From CAXBNB01 sp040222275 (GTDB taxonomy: Bacteria; Bacteroidota; Bacteroidia; Cytophagales; Cyclobacteriaceae), in NCBI GenBank assembly GCA_040222275.1, contig JAVKDJ010000046.1, forward strand, positions 1 to 64,000: 64,000 bases of DNA. The letters are read 5' to 3'. A model generated the notes under the pieces. It made no database searches. It was given only the letters and a program-made list of their open reading frames with translations, and was not told the DNA's origin. How positions within the stretch are numbered: the first letter of the stretch is position 1; each line of letters begins with the position of its first letter. Both the position numbers and the translations under genes were made by a program. Of this stretch, positions 44,336-52,453 are shown piece by piece.

Positions 44336-46063
44336 TTAGGCATGTGCCTCAACCATATCCTCTTCATCCTTGCTGAGGGTACCGGTAATCCCTTCTGAAA
44401 CGTTGATCACGTGATCCCCTACCTTCTCCAGGCCAAACAATATATCCCTGAAAACGATTCCCAACCTTACATCATAGTCTTTAGAGTCGATGCTGTTCAG
44501 GTGCTTCTTGCTTAGCTTCTTCAATGTTTTATTAATTACTTCCTCAAGCTCTACTGCTTTTACCAGTGTAACGTGGTTATATTCGGACTTCAGGTTGTCG
44601 TGCATGACGTCAATCGCATCATGCAGTGCTTCAAACATCTTCTTGAAGTCGTGTTTTTGGTCTTTGGTAAACTTCAGGCCGTGTTTGGATTTTCTCCTTA
44701 CATCGTTGGACATACGGAGTATTATATCGGCTATTCGCTCCAGGTCATTGGTAATACTTAATATACCTTTTATCTCCTGAGAGGATTTGGCGCTCAGCCT
44801 GCCCTCTGCTACCTTCACCAGATAGTCATCAATTTCAACTTCTAGCTCATCTGTCCTGTCTTCATATCGCTGGATTTTCTCCAGCAATCTCTTTTCCTCT
44901 TTCAGGTCATCAGTATCAACCAAATCTTCCAAAAATCCCAGCATCTTCTTGCACATCTTGCCAAATTTGGCAACTTCCTTTCGCGCTTCCATCAAAGACA
45001 GCTCTGCCGTTCTCATCAGCTGTGTACCAATATATTCAAGGTGAAACACTTCGTCCTCATCACTCCTCACAGGCACCATTTTTTCGACCACTTTTACGAT
45101 GAATGGAACAAACCATATCATAAGTGCTGTATTGATGATATTGAAACTGATGTGAAAATAGGTAAGCCCCCATTTGATGGCAGGTACCTCATTCAATGGG
45201 GATCCCTGTCCGGAATTGACCATGAGGGTATCTATGCCCCCGAGAAACAGATAAAAAACTATCAACATCCAGACTACCCCAAATACATTGAACATAAAAT
45301 GGGCCCGGGCTGCCCGTTTGGCATGTACATTACCTACCAGGGCCGCCAGGTTTGCGGTAATCGTTGTACCAATATTTTCCCCCAAAACTATAGCTGCAGC
45401 CATCTCAAAAGGTATCCATCCGTTTTCACACATAATCAATGTGATGGCCATGGCCGCACTGGATGACTGCACCACTACAGTGATAACTGTACCTAACAGC
45501 ACGAATAGTATAATAGATGCAAAGCCCAGGTCGTTCAAGCTTGTGATCCAAGCCAGTACTTCCGGATTGTGTTTGAGATCGGGAACGGAATCCTTTAGCG
45601 CCGACAAACCCATAAAGAGAAGAGCAAAACCGATCATGAACTCTCCCCAATACTTGAGGTTTTCCCTCTTGGCAAACAATAAAGGAAAGCCCAGCGCTAT
45701 AATGGGCAAGGTATAAGTACTAATGCTGAATTTTGAGAACCCAAATACCAAAATCAATACAGCTGTCATAGTGGTACCAATATTGGCACCCATAATAACG
45801 CTTACGGCTTGTTTAAGCTTGAGCAGCCCTGCGTTTACAAAACTGACGATCATTACAGTAGTAGCCGAAGAAGACTGTATCACCGCTGTTGTCAAAAAAC
45901 CAGTCAACACCCCGCTCAACCTGTTTGAAGTGATGGTATTCATTATACCCCTGAGTTTATCGCCGGCCACTTTCTGGATGGCTTCACTCATCACCTTCAT
46001 CCCATAAATAAAAAAGCCCAGTGCCCCGATTAACTTTAGAAAATCAAAAATTCCAAATTCCAC
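44336..46063 (-). CDS. Sodium-dependent phosphate cotransporter with PhoU-like tail
   Basis: A 575-residue Na/Pi-II cotransporter (NptA/YjbB family). Two inverted transport repeats carry the family QSSSATT (63-69) and QSSSAAM motifs with GANIGTT and GENIGTT loops, in about eight membrane helices up to residue 325. The C-terminal 230 residues are a PhoU-like helical bundle (SITNDLERIADIILRMSNDV, GLEKVGDHVINVSEGI). It moves phosphate across the inner membrane coupled to sodium; some family members export phosphate. A minus-strand promoter candidate is at 46112-46139. The divergent gene is a phosphate-type porin, so the pair looks like a phosphate-acquisition unit. Confidence 0.92.
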   Translation of the reverse strand: MEFGIFDFLKLIGALGFFIYGMKVMSEAIQKVAGDKLRGIMNTITSNRLSGVLTGFLTTAVIQSSSATTVMIVSFVNAGLLKLKQAVSVIMGANIGTTMTAVLILVFGFSKFSISTYTLPIIALGFPLLFAKRENLKYWGEFMIGFALLFMGLSALKDSVPDLKHNPEVLAWITSLNDLGFASIILFVLLGTVITVVVQSSSAAMAITLIMCENGWIPFEMAAAIVLGENIGTTITANLAALVGNVHAKRAARAHFMFNVFGVVWMLIVFYLFLGGIDTLMVNSGQGSPLNEVPAIKWGLTYFHISFNIINTALMIWFVPFIVKVVEKMVPVRSDEDEVFHLEYIGTQLMRTAELSLMEARKEVAKFGKMCKKMLGFLEDLVDTDDLKEEKRLLEKIQRYEDRTDELEVEIDDYLVKVAEGRLSAKSSQEIKGILSITNDLERIADIILRMSNDVRRKSKHGLKFTKDQKHDFKKMFEALHDAIDVMHDNLKSEYNHVTLVKAVELEEVINKTLKKLSKKHLNSIDSKDYDVRLGIVFRDILFGLEKVGDHVINVSEGITGTLSKDEEDMVEAHA

Positions 46064-46111
46064 AATGATATACCTTTAGTTCAAAAACAATTTAGCCAGT
46101 CTTAAATCATG

Positions 46112-46139
46112 CAAATGTATAAACAAATTACTTTTTCAA
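46112..46139 (-). promoter_or_regulatory. Predicted promoter of the Na/phosphate symporter gene
   Basis: On the minus strand a -7 box TACATTTG (plus positions 46112-46119) and a TTG (46137-46139) are separated by 17 bp. An AATGTTACC sequence (46149-46157), like those in the array at 46395-46436, lies just upstream. Confidence 0.45.
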
Positions 46140-46394
46140 TTTTAACTAAATGTTACCATTTGACAGGTCTCGAACCCACACAAAATGGAAAAAAGTATTC
46201 AAATCCTAGAAATATATCAGAAAAACCCCTCACAAGGAATTACATCTGAAAACAGCTCTGTTGATTTGGTGTCTAATTTGGCTTTTTCCACTTTGACCGG
46301 AAAGTCGGTTTGCACTTTTCTTATTATAAATGGTACCATTGAGTGTAGCAGGTTGGTCAACCATTACAGTCTAAGGATCGCATTTTTACGATCA

Positions 46395-46436
46395 AATGTT
46401 ACTACAATGTTAATTTGTTAACATTAACTTAACATT
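46395..46436. promoter_or_regulatory. Pho-box-like operator array
   Basis: Four TTAACA-type half sites in 42 bp with 11-bp periodicity: AATGTTA at 395 and 406, TTAACA at 418 and 429 (all +46000). The central pair forms a perfect dyad AATGTTAA-TTTG-TTAACATT (46406-46425). TTAACA repeats spaced by 11 bp are the known binding pattern of Bacillus PhoP. It lies between two phosphate-transport genes and 40 bp upstream of the porin -7 box. The rest of 46064-46505 holds no gene. Confidence 0.6.
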
Positions 46437-46475
46437 GAAGAAATCTTAAAGCAATTTATTGGTAACATTAATTTA

Positions 46476-46483
46476 TAGATTTG
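46476..46483 (+). promoter_or_regulatory. Predicted -7 box of the porin gene
   Basis: TAGATTTG matches TAnnTTTG, 23 bp upstream of the ATG at 46506. No good -33 TTG is at the usual spacing, as expected if an activator at 46395-46436 substitutes for it. A GTAACA at 46462 is in 11-bp phase with the upstream array. Confidence 0.4.
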
Positions 46484-46505
46484 CCACCTGGAAAAACTAC
46501 AATAC

Positions 46506-47687
46506 ATGACAGGAAAACTACTCACACTATCTTTAATACTAGCAATAGCGTGGCAGGCCAATAGTCAGGATACATCTACCCTACACGGAAAGGGAATAAG
46601 GTTTATGGCCAAGGATTCCACTTTCAGCCTCAAGTTCAATACACGCTTTCAGTCATTATATGAAGCCCGCATCAATACTTTGACCGACGATTGGAGCGAC
46701 AAATTGATGATCAGGCGGTTTAGGTTGAAGTTTGCAGGTTTCGCTTACAACCCGAAATTTGAATACAAAATAGAGCTTGCACTGGCAAACCGCGACCAAA
46801 GGGTTGCTGTAAAAAACACCAACGATGGCGCCAACATTGTACTGGATGCCATATTGAAGTGGCATTTCGCCCGAAATTGGCAACTGTGGTTTGGGCAGAC
46901 CAAATTACCAGGAAACCGTGAACGTGTGATTTCTTCACAACAACTACAGTTCGTGGACAGGAGCCATTTAAACTCCCGCTACACCATTGACAGGGACCAG
47001 GGCATACAAATACGACATAAACATAAAGTAGGCATAGGTGAACTCCGGGAAATAGGTTCTGTATCGCTCGGTGATGGGCGAAATGTGATCGATTCGAATT
47101 CCGGAGGATATGACTATACGTTGAGGGCTGAATACCTGCCATTTGGCAGTTTCAAGTCGAAAGGAGATTATTTTGGGGCAGACGTTTTGAAGGAACCCAC
47201 TCCAAAGCTGTCCATAGGAATCTCTTATGACTACAACGATGGTGCGTCCAAAAGCAGGGGGCAACTTGGGGACTATCTGGAAGGCAACAGTTCCCTCGAA
47301 TCGGTATTCATAGACCTGATGTTTAAATACAAAGGCTTTTCTGTGATGTCAGAATATGTGGACAAGCAAGTGGCATCAGGATTGGCTTTTGGAATTAAAG
47401 ACGGGAGCCGAACCAACGCTAATCCCGCTGGGGATATTAGTTACTATTACACAGGAACTGGCTTTAACCTACAAACAGGATATGTCTTCAAAAACAATTT
47501 TGAGGTGGCTGCCAGGTACACCACAGTCAACCCCGTATTCCACAACGACAACAAACAATACACTTTTGGCTTGTCGCAATACATCTCTGAGCATACCCTA
47601 AAGCTGCAAAGCGATATCACACTCATCACTGAAGATAGTAGAAGTGATCAAATCATGTTTAGGGTGCAATTGGAGATAGGCATTTGA
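46506..47687 (+). CDS. Phosphate-selective porin O/P-family outer-membrane protein
   Basis: A 393-residue beta-barrel protein with signal peptide (1-20, AWQANSQ). Alternating strands such as FNTRFQSLYEAR, LMIRRFRLKFAGFAYNPKFE, and the motif LWFGQTKLPGNRERVISSQQ are typical of the OprO/OprP porin family of Bacteroidota. It ends with an amphipathic strand (IMFRVQLEIGI). It would form a channel favouring phosphate or polyphosphate, feeding the divergent inner-membrane symporter. Expression is probably phosphate-controlled through the repeat array upstream; this is inferred from the sequence pattern. Confidence 0.88.
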   Translation: MTGKLLTLSLILAIAWQANSQDTSTLHGKGIRFMAKDSTFSLKFNTRFQSLYEARINTLTDDWSDKLMIRRFRLKFAGFAYNPKFEYKIELALANRDQRVAVKNTNDGANIVLDAILKWHFARNWQLWFGQTKLPGNRERVISSQQLQFVDRSHLNSRYTIDRDQGIQIRHKHKVGIGELREIGSVSLGDGRNVIDSNSGGYDYTLRAEYLPFGSFKSKGDYFGADVLKEPTPKLSIGISYDYNDGASKSRGQLGDYLEGNSSLESVFIDLMFKYKGFSVMSEYVDKQVASGLAFGIKDGSRTNANPAGDISYYYTGTGFNLQTGYVFKNNFEVAARYTTVNPVFHNDNKQYTFGLSQYISEHTLKLQSDITLITEDSRSDQIMFRVQLEIGI

Positions 47688-47717
47688 TCATTGTTCGATA
47701 GCCCCATCGGACCAGGG

Positions 47718-48227
47718 TTATCCTCTGCTGTTATATTCCTTGATCAACATGTTCAAGCGCTTGAAATCCAATACACCCTTGGCTTCTTTTAGGTGGTGCA
47801 TGATGGCCAACCCCTTGGCCAGCTGGCTATCCAGGTTTTTCACTTTGCCTACAATATGAACCAGGCTCCTCTGCTTCCCCATTGTGAGTTGGTTGAAGTA
47901 AATGAAGCCCTCCTCATCCTGATCCAGGAGCACCTGAAACGACTCTGGAACTGGCATGCCATATTCAGAATTGTCCTTTTCCAGTATTACTTCTACTTCA
48001 TCCCCTTCCCCTAGCCGATGCTTTTTAAGAAAACCTTTCTTCACATAGATAGTAAAGACATCTCCTTTTGGCATCAAAGCTGTGTAAATGGGTTCTCCGT
48101 TGTTCACAGTACATTTAACCCTTCGATTGTCCTCTTCTACAAATTGCTCCCCGATACTTTTTGGTATGGGTACATAGTAGCTCCAAAGATCAGATTCAAA
48201 TTTGTGTATGGTAGTCTTCAGTTTCAT
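47718..48227 (-). CDS. DUF1905 plus YdeI/OmdA-like domain protein
   Basis: A 169-residue soluble protein. Residues 1-95 match DUF1905 (SYYVPIPKSIGEQF, KGDVFTIYVKKGF, GEGDEVEVILEKD). Residues 100-165 match the YdeI/OmpD-associated domain (VPESFQVLLDQDEEG, FNQLTMGKQRSLVHIV). Such fusions are widespread in Bacteroidota; a role in bacteriocin protection was suggested for the second domain elsewhere but is not established here. Converges with the porin gene and lies 60 bp downstream of the LacI-type gene on the same strand, without obvious functional link. Confidence 0.8.
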   Translation of the reverse strand: MKLKTTIHKFESDLWSYYVPIPKSIGEQFVEEDNRRVKCTVNNGEPIYTALMPKGDVFTIYVKKGFLKKHRLGEGDEVEVILEKDNSEYGMPVPESFQVLLDQDEEGFIYFNQLTMGKQRSLVHIVGKVKNLDSQLAKGLAIMHHLKEAKGVLDFKRLNMLIKEYNSRG

Positions 48228-48288
48228 TGGAGGTTAATTTACAAAAACTCAATTCGGTTTTACACGAAAAACCCTCAAGCTAAAGAAC

Positions 48289-49308
48289 CTATCGTATGGA
48301 TGATTTCCTTACTATAAGCTTGGAATCTATCGTTATCGTTTGTGCCGGTGGGCGCTTGCCCGGGTTTTTGATATCCTCGAGGAGCATGTTGGAGGCCATC
48401 TTGCCCATTTCGAACCCCGGCTGGTCAATAGTCGTCAGTGGTGGTTCTAAAACCGAGGAAACCGGTTCATTGCTGAATCCAACTATCGCCACATCCTTTG
48501 GTATTTCAACCCCCAATTCCCTGAACCGCTTCACCGCTCCTATTGCGGCAGTATCGTTTGCAGAAAAAATCCCATCGGGTAGTACAGGCCAATCCATCAA
48601 TTGGTCCACACAAGACACACCATCATCACCCATAAGCCTACTCGTTAAAATATGGTCTTCCTTCACTTCCAGGCCATTTTTTTGCAAGGCACTTACATAA
48701 CCATTGAACCTGTCCTTGTAAATGTTCACATCCTGGGGGCCTGAAAAATGTACAATGCTACGGCAACCATTCTCAATCAAATGTTCAGTAGCTTCATAAG
48801 CGGCTTTAAAATCGTCGATCACTACCCTGCCGGCTTTTAGTCCGTCATTGAAACGATCGAAGAACACAAGGGGTATGCCATTGTTTTCCAAATCTGTCAA
48901 ATGGCCTATATCACTGGTTTCCATGGATACTGACATCAAAACCCCATCCACCTGATTGGAAAGTAAAGTCTTAACCAGCTTCTTTTCCCTCTCAAACTCA
49001 TCCAGGGATTGACAAATAAGGACATTATACCCCGCCTGGTAGGTGATTTCATCTATACCTGCGATCACCGAAGAGAAAAAATGTCGGGAAATGCGCGGTA
49101 CCACTACCCCAATTGTATTGGACCTACTCTTTCGAAGGTTTGAAGCCAGCGCATTTGGTTGATAGCCCAATTCATCCGCCATCTTCAATACCAATTCCCT
49201 TGTTTTAGGTTTTACCCTTGGGCTGTTGCTCAATGCCCGGGAAACTGTTGAGGAATCAACCTTTAATTCCCTGGCGATATCATGGATCGTTACTTTTCTT
49301 TTTTTCAA
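48289..49308 (-). CDS. LacI-family transcriptional regulator
   Basis: A 339-residue LacI/GalR repressor. The N-terminal HTH and hinge helix (3-55) read TIHDIARELKVDSSTVSRAL, then YQPNALASNLR. A periplasmic-binding-protein-like effector domain follows (about 60-339, NTIGVVVPRISRHFFSSVI, GIFSANDTAAIGA). Such regulators usually respond to a sugar or sugar acid. It is divergent from the DUF4861 lipoprotein gene, and a perfect 18-bp palindrome with the central CG expected of LacI operators lies between them (49417-49434). It therefore probably controls that gene and itself. Confidence 0.95.
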   Translation of the reverse strand: MKKRKVTIHDIARELKVDSSTVSRALSNSPRVKPKTRELVLKMADELGYQPNALASNLRKSRSNTIGVVVPRISRHFFSSVIAGIDEITYQAGYNVLICQSLDEFEREKKLVKTLLSNQVDGVLMSVSMETSDIGHLTDLENNGIPLVFFDRFNDGLKAGRVVIDDFKAAYEATEHLIENGCRSIVHFSGPQDVNIYKDRFNGYVSALQKNGLEVKEDHILTSRLMGDDGVSCVDQLMDWPVLPDGIFSANDTAAIGAVKRFRELGVEIPKDVAIVGFSNEPVSSVLEPPLTTIDQPGFEMGKMASNMLLEDIKNPGKRPPAQTITIDSKLIVRKSSIR

Positions 49309-49372
49309 ATTACACCCATACTTTAAAGCCCAAAATGAGCAAATTGAATTTGTTTATGCTGCTAGCAGCAGG

Positions 49373-49403
49373 CAAATATATTCATTCATACCTCCATCCA
49401 CAA
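49373..49403 (-). promoter_or_regulatory. Predicted promoter of the LacI-family gene
   Basis: On the minus strand TTG (49401-49403) and TATATTTG (49373-49380) are separated by 20 bp, matching the Bacteroidota TTG-N17-23-TAnnTTTG pattern. The operator-like palindrome begins 14 bp upstream. Confidence 0.6.
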
Positions 49404-49416
49404 TTGATTTTAAAAT

Positions 49417-49434
49417 AATACAATCGATTGTATT
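49417..49434. promoter_or_regulatory. LacI-type operator palindrome
   Basis: AATACAATCGATTGTATT is a perfect 18-bp palindrome with a central CG, the form typical of LacI-family operators. It is followed directly by TATCCGGATA (49435-49444, palindrome) and ATACTTT-TACC-AAAGTAT (49449-49466, inverted repeat). It lies between the divergent regulator and DUF4861 genes. Confidence 0.7.
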
Positions 49435-49581
49435 TATCCGGATATTTCATACTTTTACCAAAGTATTCAACAATTTGTCATTGGCTGGTACATACTACTT
49501 TTTTATAAGTGGCCATACTGATCGAAAGTCTTACTATCTGGCCTGCATTATTAGTTTATCTCGGCAATAAAATATTTAACT

Positions 49582-50751
49582 ATGAACTTCTACCTCAAAT
49601 CAACCCTATTCATCTGCCTGCTCGCATGTATTCATTTATCTTGTTCTGAGCAAAAAACGACCATAACTGTAAAGAATGACCTGGATTTTGCCCGGAAAGA
49701 AATCGTACAAATTCCTATCGATCAACTTCAAGGTGCAGGAATTTCCGGTTTGAGTAAAGTTGAAATTACCGATCAGAATGGGGCACGCATGCTCACACAA
49801 ATAACCAGCGACCAAAAATTGCTACTTCAGACCACTGTGGGGGCCAAGAGCCAAAGCTCATATACGGTTCGTTCCCTTGACCAGGCTGCTGGCGCAATGG
49901 AAGCCAAAGCATCTACCTTTTCCAGGATAGTTCCGGAAAGAATTGATGATTACGCCTGGGAAAATGACAAAGTCGCTTTCAGAACCTACGGACCGGAAGC
50001 CCAACGCATCACTGAAGCCAATGAGCCGGGTGGCACTTTATCCAGTGGCATTGATTGCTGGTTGAAAAGGGTGGATTACCCCATCATCAATAAATGGTAC
50101 AAACAGGACAAAGAAGGGATTTCGTATCACAAAGACCATGGTGAAGGCCTGGACAATTACCATGTAGGCCCAAGTCGGGGTTGTGGCGGAATAGGCCTGT
50201 ACAGGAACGACACCCTATATACTTCCAAAAACTTTCAAAGATGGAACACAATAGATGAAGGGCCACTTCAGACTAACTTTACATTATCCTACGACCCCTG
50301 GACCGCTGGCGATTTGTCCATAAAAAGAGAGGAAAAAGCATTTTCACTTGATTTGGGAAACAATTTAGTACGGGTAGAAGTGACGCTGGAAAGCGATCAA
50401 AATATTGACCATGCCACAGTAGGTATTGCCATACACGACCCCAATGCTCAGGCTACAACCGACAAAAAGGCTGGTTGGTTTAGTGTTTGGAGCCCACATG
50501 AAGCGTCTGAACTTGGCACCTCTATAGTTGTTGATCCCAAATATGTGATTGGTTCTGAAGATTTCAGGACAGATGAAAAGGACAAAAGCCATCTCCTTGT
50601 TCATGTCAAGCCTGTTGGTGGTAAATTCGTTTATTACACTGGATTTACCTGGATGAAAAGCGGACAGTTCGCAGGCCAGAAAGAATGGCAGGAATATTTG
50701 GGGAAATTCTCCCAGAGACTTGCTTCCCCCCTGTCTGTTTCTGTGAATTGA
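49582..50751 (+). CDS. DUF4861-family lipoprotein
   Basis: A 389-residue lipoprotein (ACIHLSCSEQK, lipid Cys21). The body contains the DUF4861 pattern: ITVKNDLDFARKEIVQIP, DDYAWENDKVAFRTYGPEA, SGIDCWLKRVDYPIINKWY and HKDHGEGLDNYHVGPSRGCGG. DUF4861 proteins recur in Bacteroidota loci for uronic-acid polysaccharides such as pectin, but the activity is not one I can state. Conserved His/Asp/Trp clusters (YHKDHGEGLD) suggest a binding or catalytic pocket. It is a single-gene unit facing a LacI regulator. Confidence 0.8.
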   Translation: MNFYLKSTLFICLLACIHLSCSEQKTTITVKNDLDFARKEIVQIPIDQLQGAGISGLSKVEITDQNGARMLTQITSDQKLLLQTTVGAKSQSSYTVRSLDQAAGAMEAKASTFSRIVPERIDDYAWENDKVAFRTYGPEAQRITEANEPGGTLSSGIDCWLKRVDYPIINKWYKQDKEGISYHKDHGEGLDNYHVGPSRGCGGIGLYRNDTLYTSKNFQRWNTIDEGPLQTNFTLSYDPWTAGDLSIKREEKAFSLDLGNNLVRVEVTLESDQNIDHATVGIAIHDPNAQATTDKKAGWFSVWSPHEASELGTSIVVDPKYVIGSEDFRTDEKDKSHLLVHVKPVGGKFVYYTGFTWMKSGQFAGQKEWQEYLGKFSQRLASPLSVSVN

Positions 50752-50973
50752 TGCCCTGTTGTTAACAACTCCATCAAAATAAACCAATAACCACCGTTAT
50801 GGGACATAAAAAACCTATAGGCCAGACCTTGTAGGACAAACCAATCAACACTTTTCGGGTGGGCTCTGAGTGCCCCTGGCACAACAATTGGCAATCAAAA
50901 TAAGTCAAATTGGCTCAAATAATTCCTTTATGGTGTAACTTGCACATAATTTTAACCAAGGGTAAAGATTTAC

Positions 50974-52071
50974 GTGTTGAAGATTACAAAAGAAGACATT
51001 TTAAAGGCACTTAGTACAGTAGAGGATCCTGATCTGAAGAAGGATTTGGTTAGCCTCAATATGATAAAAGACCTGGAAGTTGATGGCAACAACATTAGCT
51101 TTTCGGTGGAATTGACCACCCCGGCCTGTCCGCTCAAGGAACTCATAAAACAAAACTGCCTGGGTGCCATTCAAAAAATCACAGAGGAAGAACTGAAAAT
51201 CACTATCAACATGACTTCCAATGTGACCACTACCAGGGGTAGTTCTTTGTTACTGCCCAATGTGAAGAATATCATTGCAGTGGCTTCCGGCAAGGGAGGT
51301 GTGGGCAAGTCAACCGTGACTGCCAACCTGGCTGTGGCCCTGTCCAAGTCTGGTGCAAATGTTGGAATAATAGACGCAGACATATTTGGTCCTTCTATCC
51401 CTACCATGTTCAATTGCGAATATGAAAAACCTTCGGTGGTCAAAAAAGGGGAGAAAAATATGATCGTACCGGTAGAGCAATATGGAGTAAAACTGGTATC
51501 CATTGGTTTTTTGACCCCCGCAGATGGAGCAGTTGTCTGGAGAGGCCCAATGGCCAGTTCGGCATTGAAACAATTTATTGGCGATACAGAATGGGGCGAT
51601 CTGGACTACCTGTTGATTGACCTGCCTCCTGGTACAAGCGATATTCACCTTACCCTGGTACAATCAGTACCGGTGACCGGTGCAGTGCTGGTAACTACCC
51701 CCCAAAAAGTGGCATTGTCAGATGCGAGGAAGGGACTGGCCATGTTCAGGCAACCACAAATTAATGTGCCCGTTTTAGGTACTGTAGAAAACATGGCCTA
51801 TTTTACACCAGAAGAATTGCCGGACAAAAAGTACTATTTGTTTGGAAATGGCGGGGGCAAAAAGCTCGCTGAGGAATTTGGGGTGGAGTTTTTAGGCGAA
51901 GTACCGCTAGTACAGTCCATAAGGGAAAGTGGTGACAATGGCTATCCGGCAGTAATGAAAGACGGTCCTGTTGAGGCGGCTTTTACCGAATTGGCGCAAG
52001 CAGTTGCCAGACAAGTAGCCATAAGAAATGCATCTAAAGAAAAAACAAAGGTTGTTGAAATGAACCAATAA
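50974..52071 (+). CDS. mrp: Mrp/ApbC-family iron-sulfur cluster carrier ATPase
   Basis: A 365-residue P-loop protein. The N-terminal 95 residues are a MIP18/FeS-assembly domain (LSTVEDPDLKKDLVSLNMIK, TTPACPLKEL). The ATPase follows, with deviant Walker A SGKGGVGKST (about 110-119), DADIFGPSIP and LLIDLPPGTSD. The CxxC pair that bridges a cluster in E. coli ApbC is absent (AYFTPEELPDKKYYLFG in its place), as I recall also for other Bacteroidota homologues. It is thought to deliver Fe-S clusters to apoproteins. Start GTG at 50974 (TTG at 50977 possible). The NifU-type gene follows closely, consistent with a shared Fe-S role. Confidence 0.92.
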   Translation: MLKITKEDILKALSTVEDPDLKKDLVSLNMIKDLEVDGNNISFSVELTTPACPLKELIKQNCLGAIQKITEEELKITINMTSNVTTTRGSSLLLPNVKNIIAVASGKGGVGKSTVTANLAVALSKSGANVGIIDADIFGPSIPTMFNCEYEKPSVVKKGEKNMIVPVEQYGVKLVSIGFLTPADGAVVWRGPMASSALKQFIGDTEWGDLDYLLIDLPPGTSDIHLTLVQSVPVTGAVLVTTPQKVALSDARKGLAMFRQPQINVPVLGTVENMAYFTPEELPDKKYYLFGNGGGKKLAEEFGVEFLGEVPLVQSIRESGDNGYPAVMKDGPVEAAFTELAQAVARQVAIRNASKEKTKVVEMNQ

Positions 52072-52103
52072 AGCTGCCCGATGTGGCAGCCACAAAAAAT
52101 AAA

Positions 52104-52358
52104 ATGGAAACAGATCTCAAACAGGATTTATACTCCAGGGTAGAACAAGCCCTTGAAAACATCAGGCCCTACCTGGTCACTGATGGAGGAGATGTCAGGC
52201 TCATCGAAATTGACGATCATCAGGTTGTTCAAGTGGAGTTGATGGGAGCTTGTGGCGCCTGCCCCATGTCGCCCATGACCATGAAAGCTGGCATTGAGGA
52301 AGCAATCAAAAGGGTAGCACCGGAAATTAATGGGGTAAATGCCGTTAATATCGACTAG
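52104..52358 (+). CDS. NifU-type Fe-S scaffold domain protein
   Basis: An 84-residue NifU C-terminal-like protein. RPYLVTDGGDVRLIEID and LMGACGACPMSPMTMKAGIE carry the CxxC that holds a transferable Fe-S cluster. The frame is open from a GTG at 52083, but the ATG at 52104 (METDLKQDLY) is the more likely start. It lies 32 bp after mrp, so the two probably form a small Fe-S cluster maturation operon: NifU domain as scaffold, Mrp as carrier. Confidence 0.93.
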   Translation: METDLKQDLYSRVEQALENIRPYLVTDGGDVRLIEIDDHQVVQVELMGACGACPMSPMTMKAGIEEAIKRVAPEINGVNAVNID

Positions 52359-52453
52359 GGTCACTGACTAAAGTGTGACCGGCATTCGCATAATTATATG
52401 GGGTTGCCATCGTTTGATTTTGAAAGTCAAAAACTCATAATAAGATCAAGTCA

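Noticed and set aside
43833..44398. Short plus-strand frames after batA
   Set aside because: They run through perfect hairpins and GC-rich repeat scraps and overlap the symporter terminator; no protein features.
46185..46421. 78-codon frame between the symporter and porin genes
   Set aside because: It overlaps the operator-like repeats, has low-complexity composition and no family resemblance; treated as non-coding.
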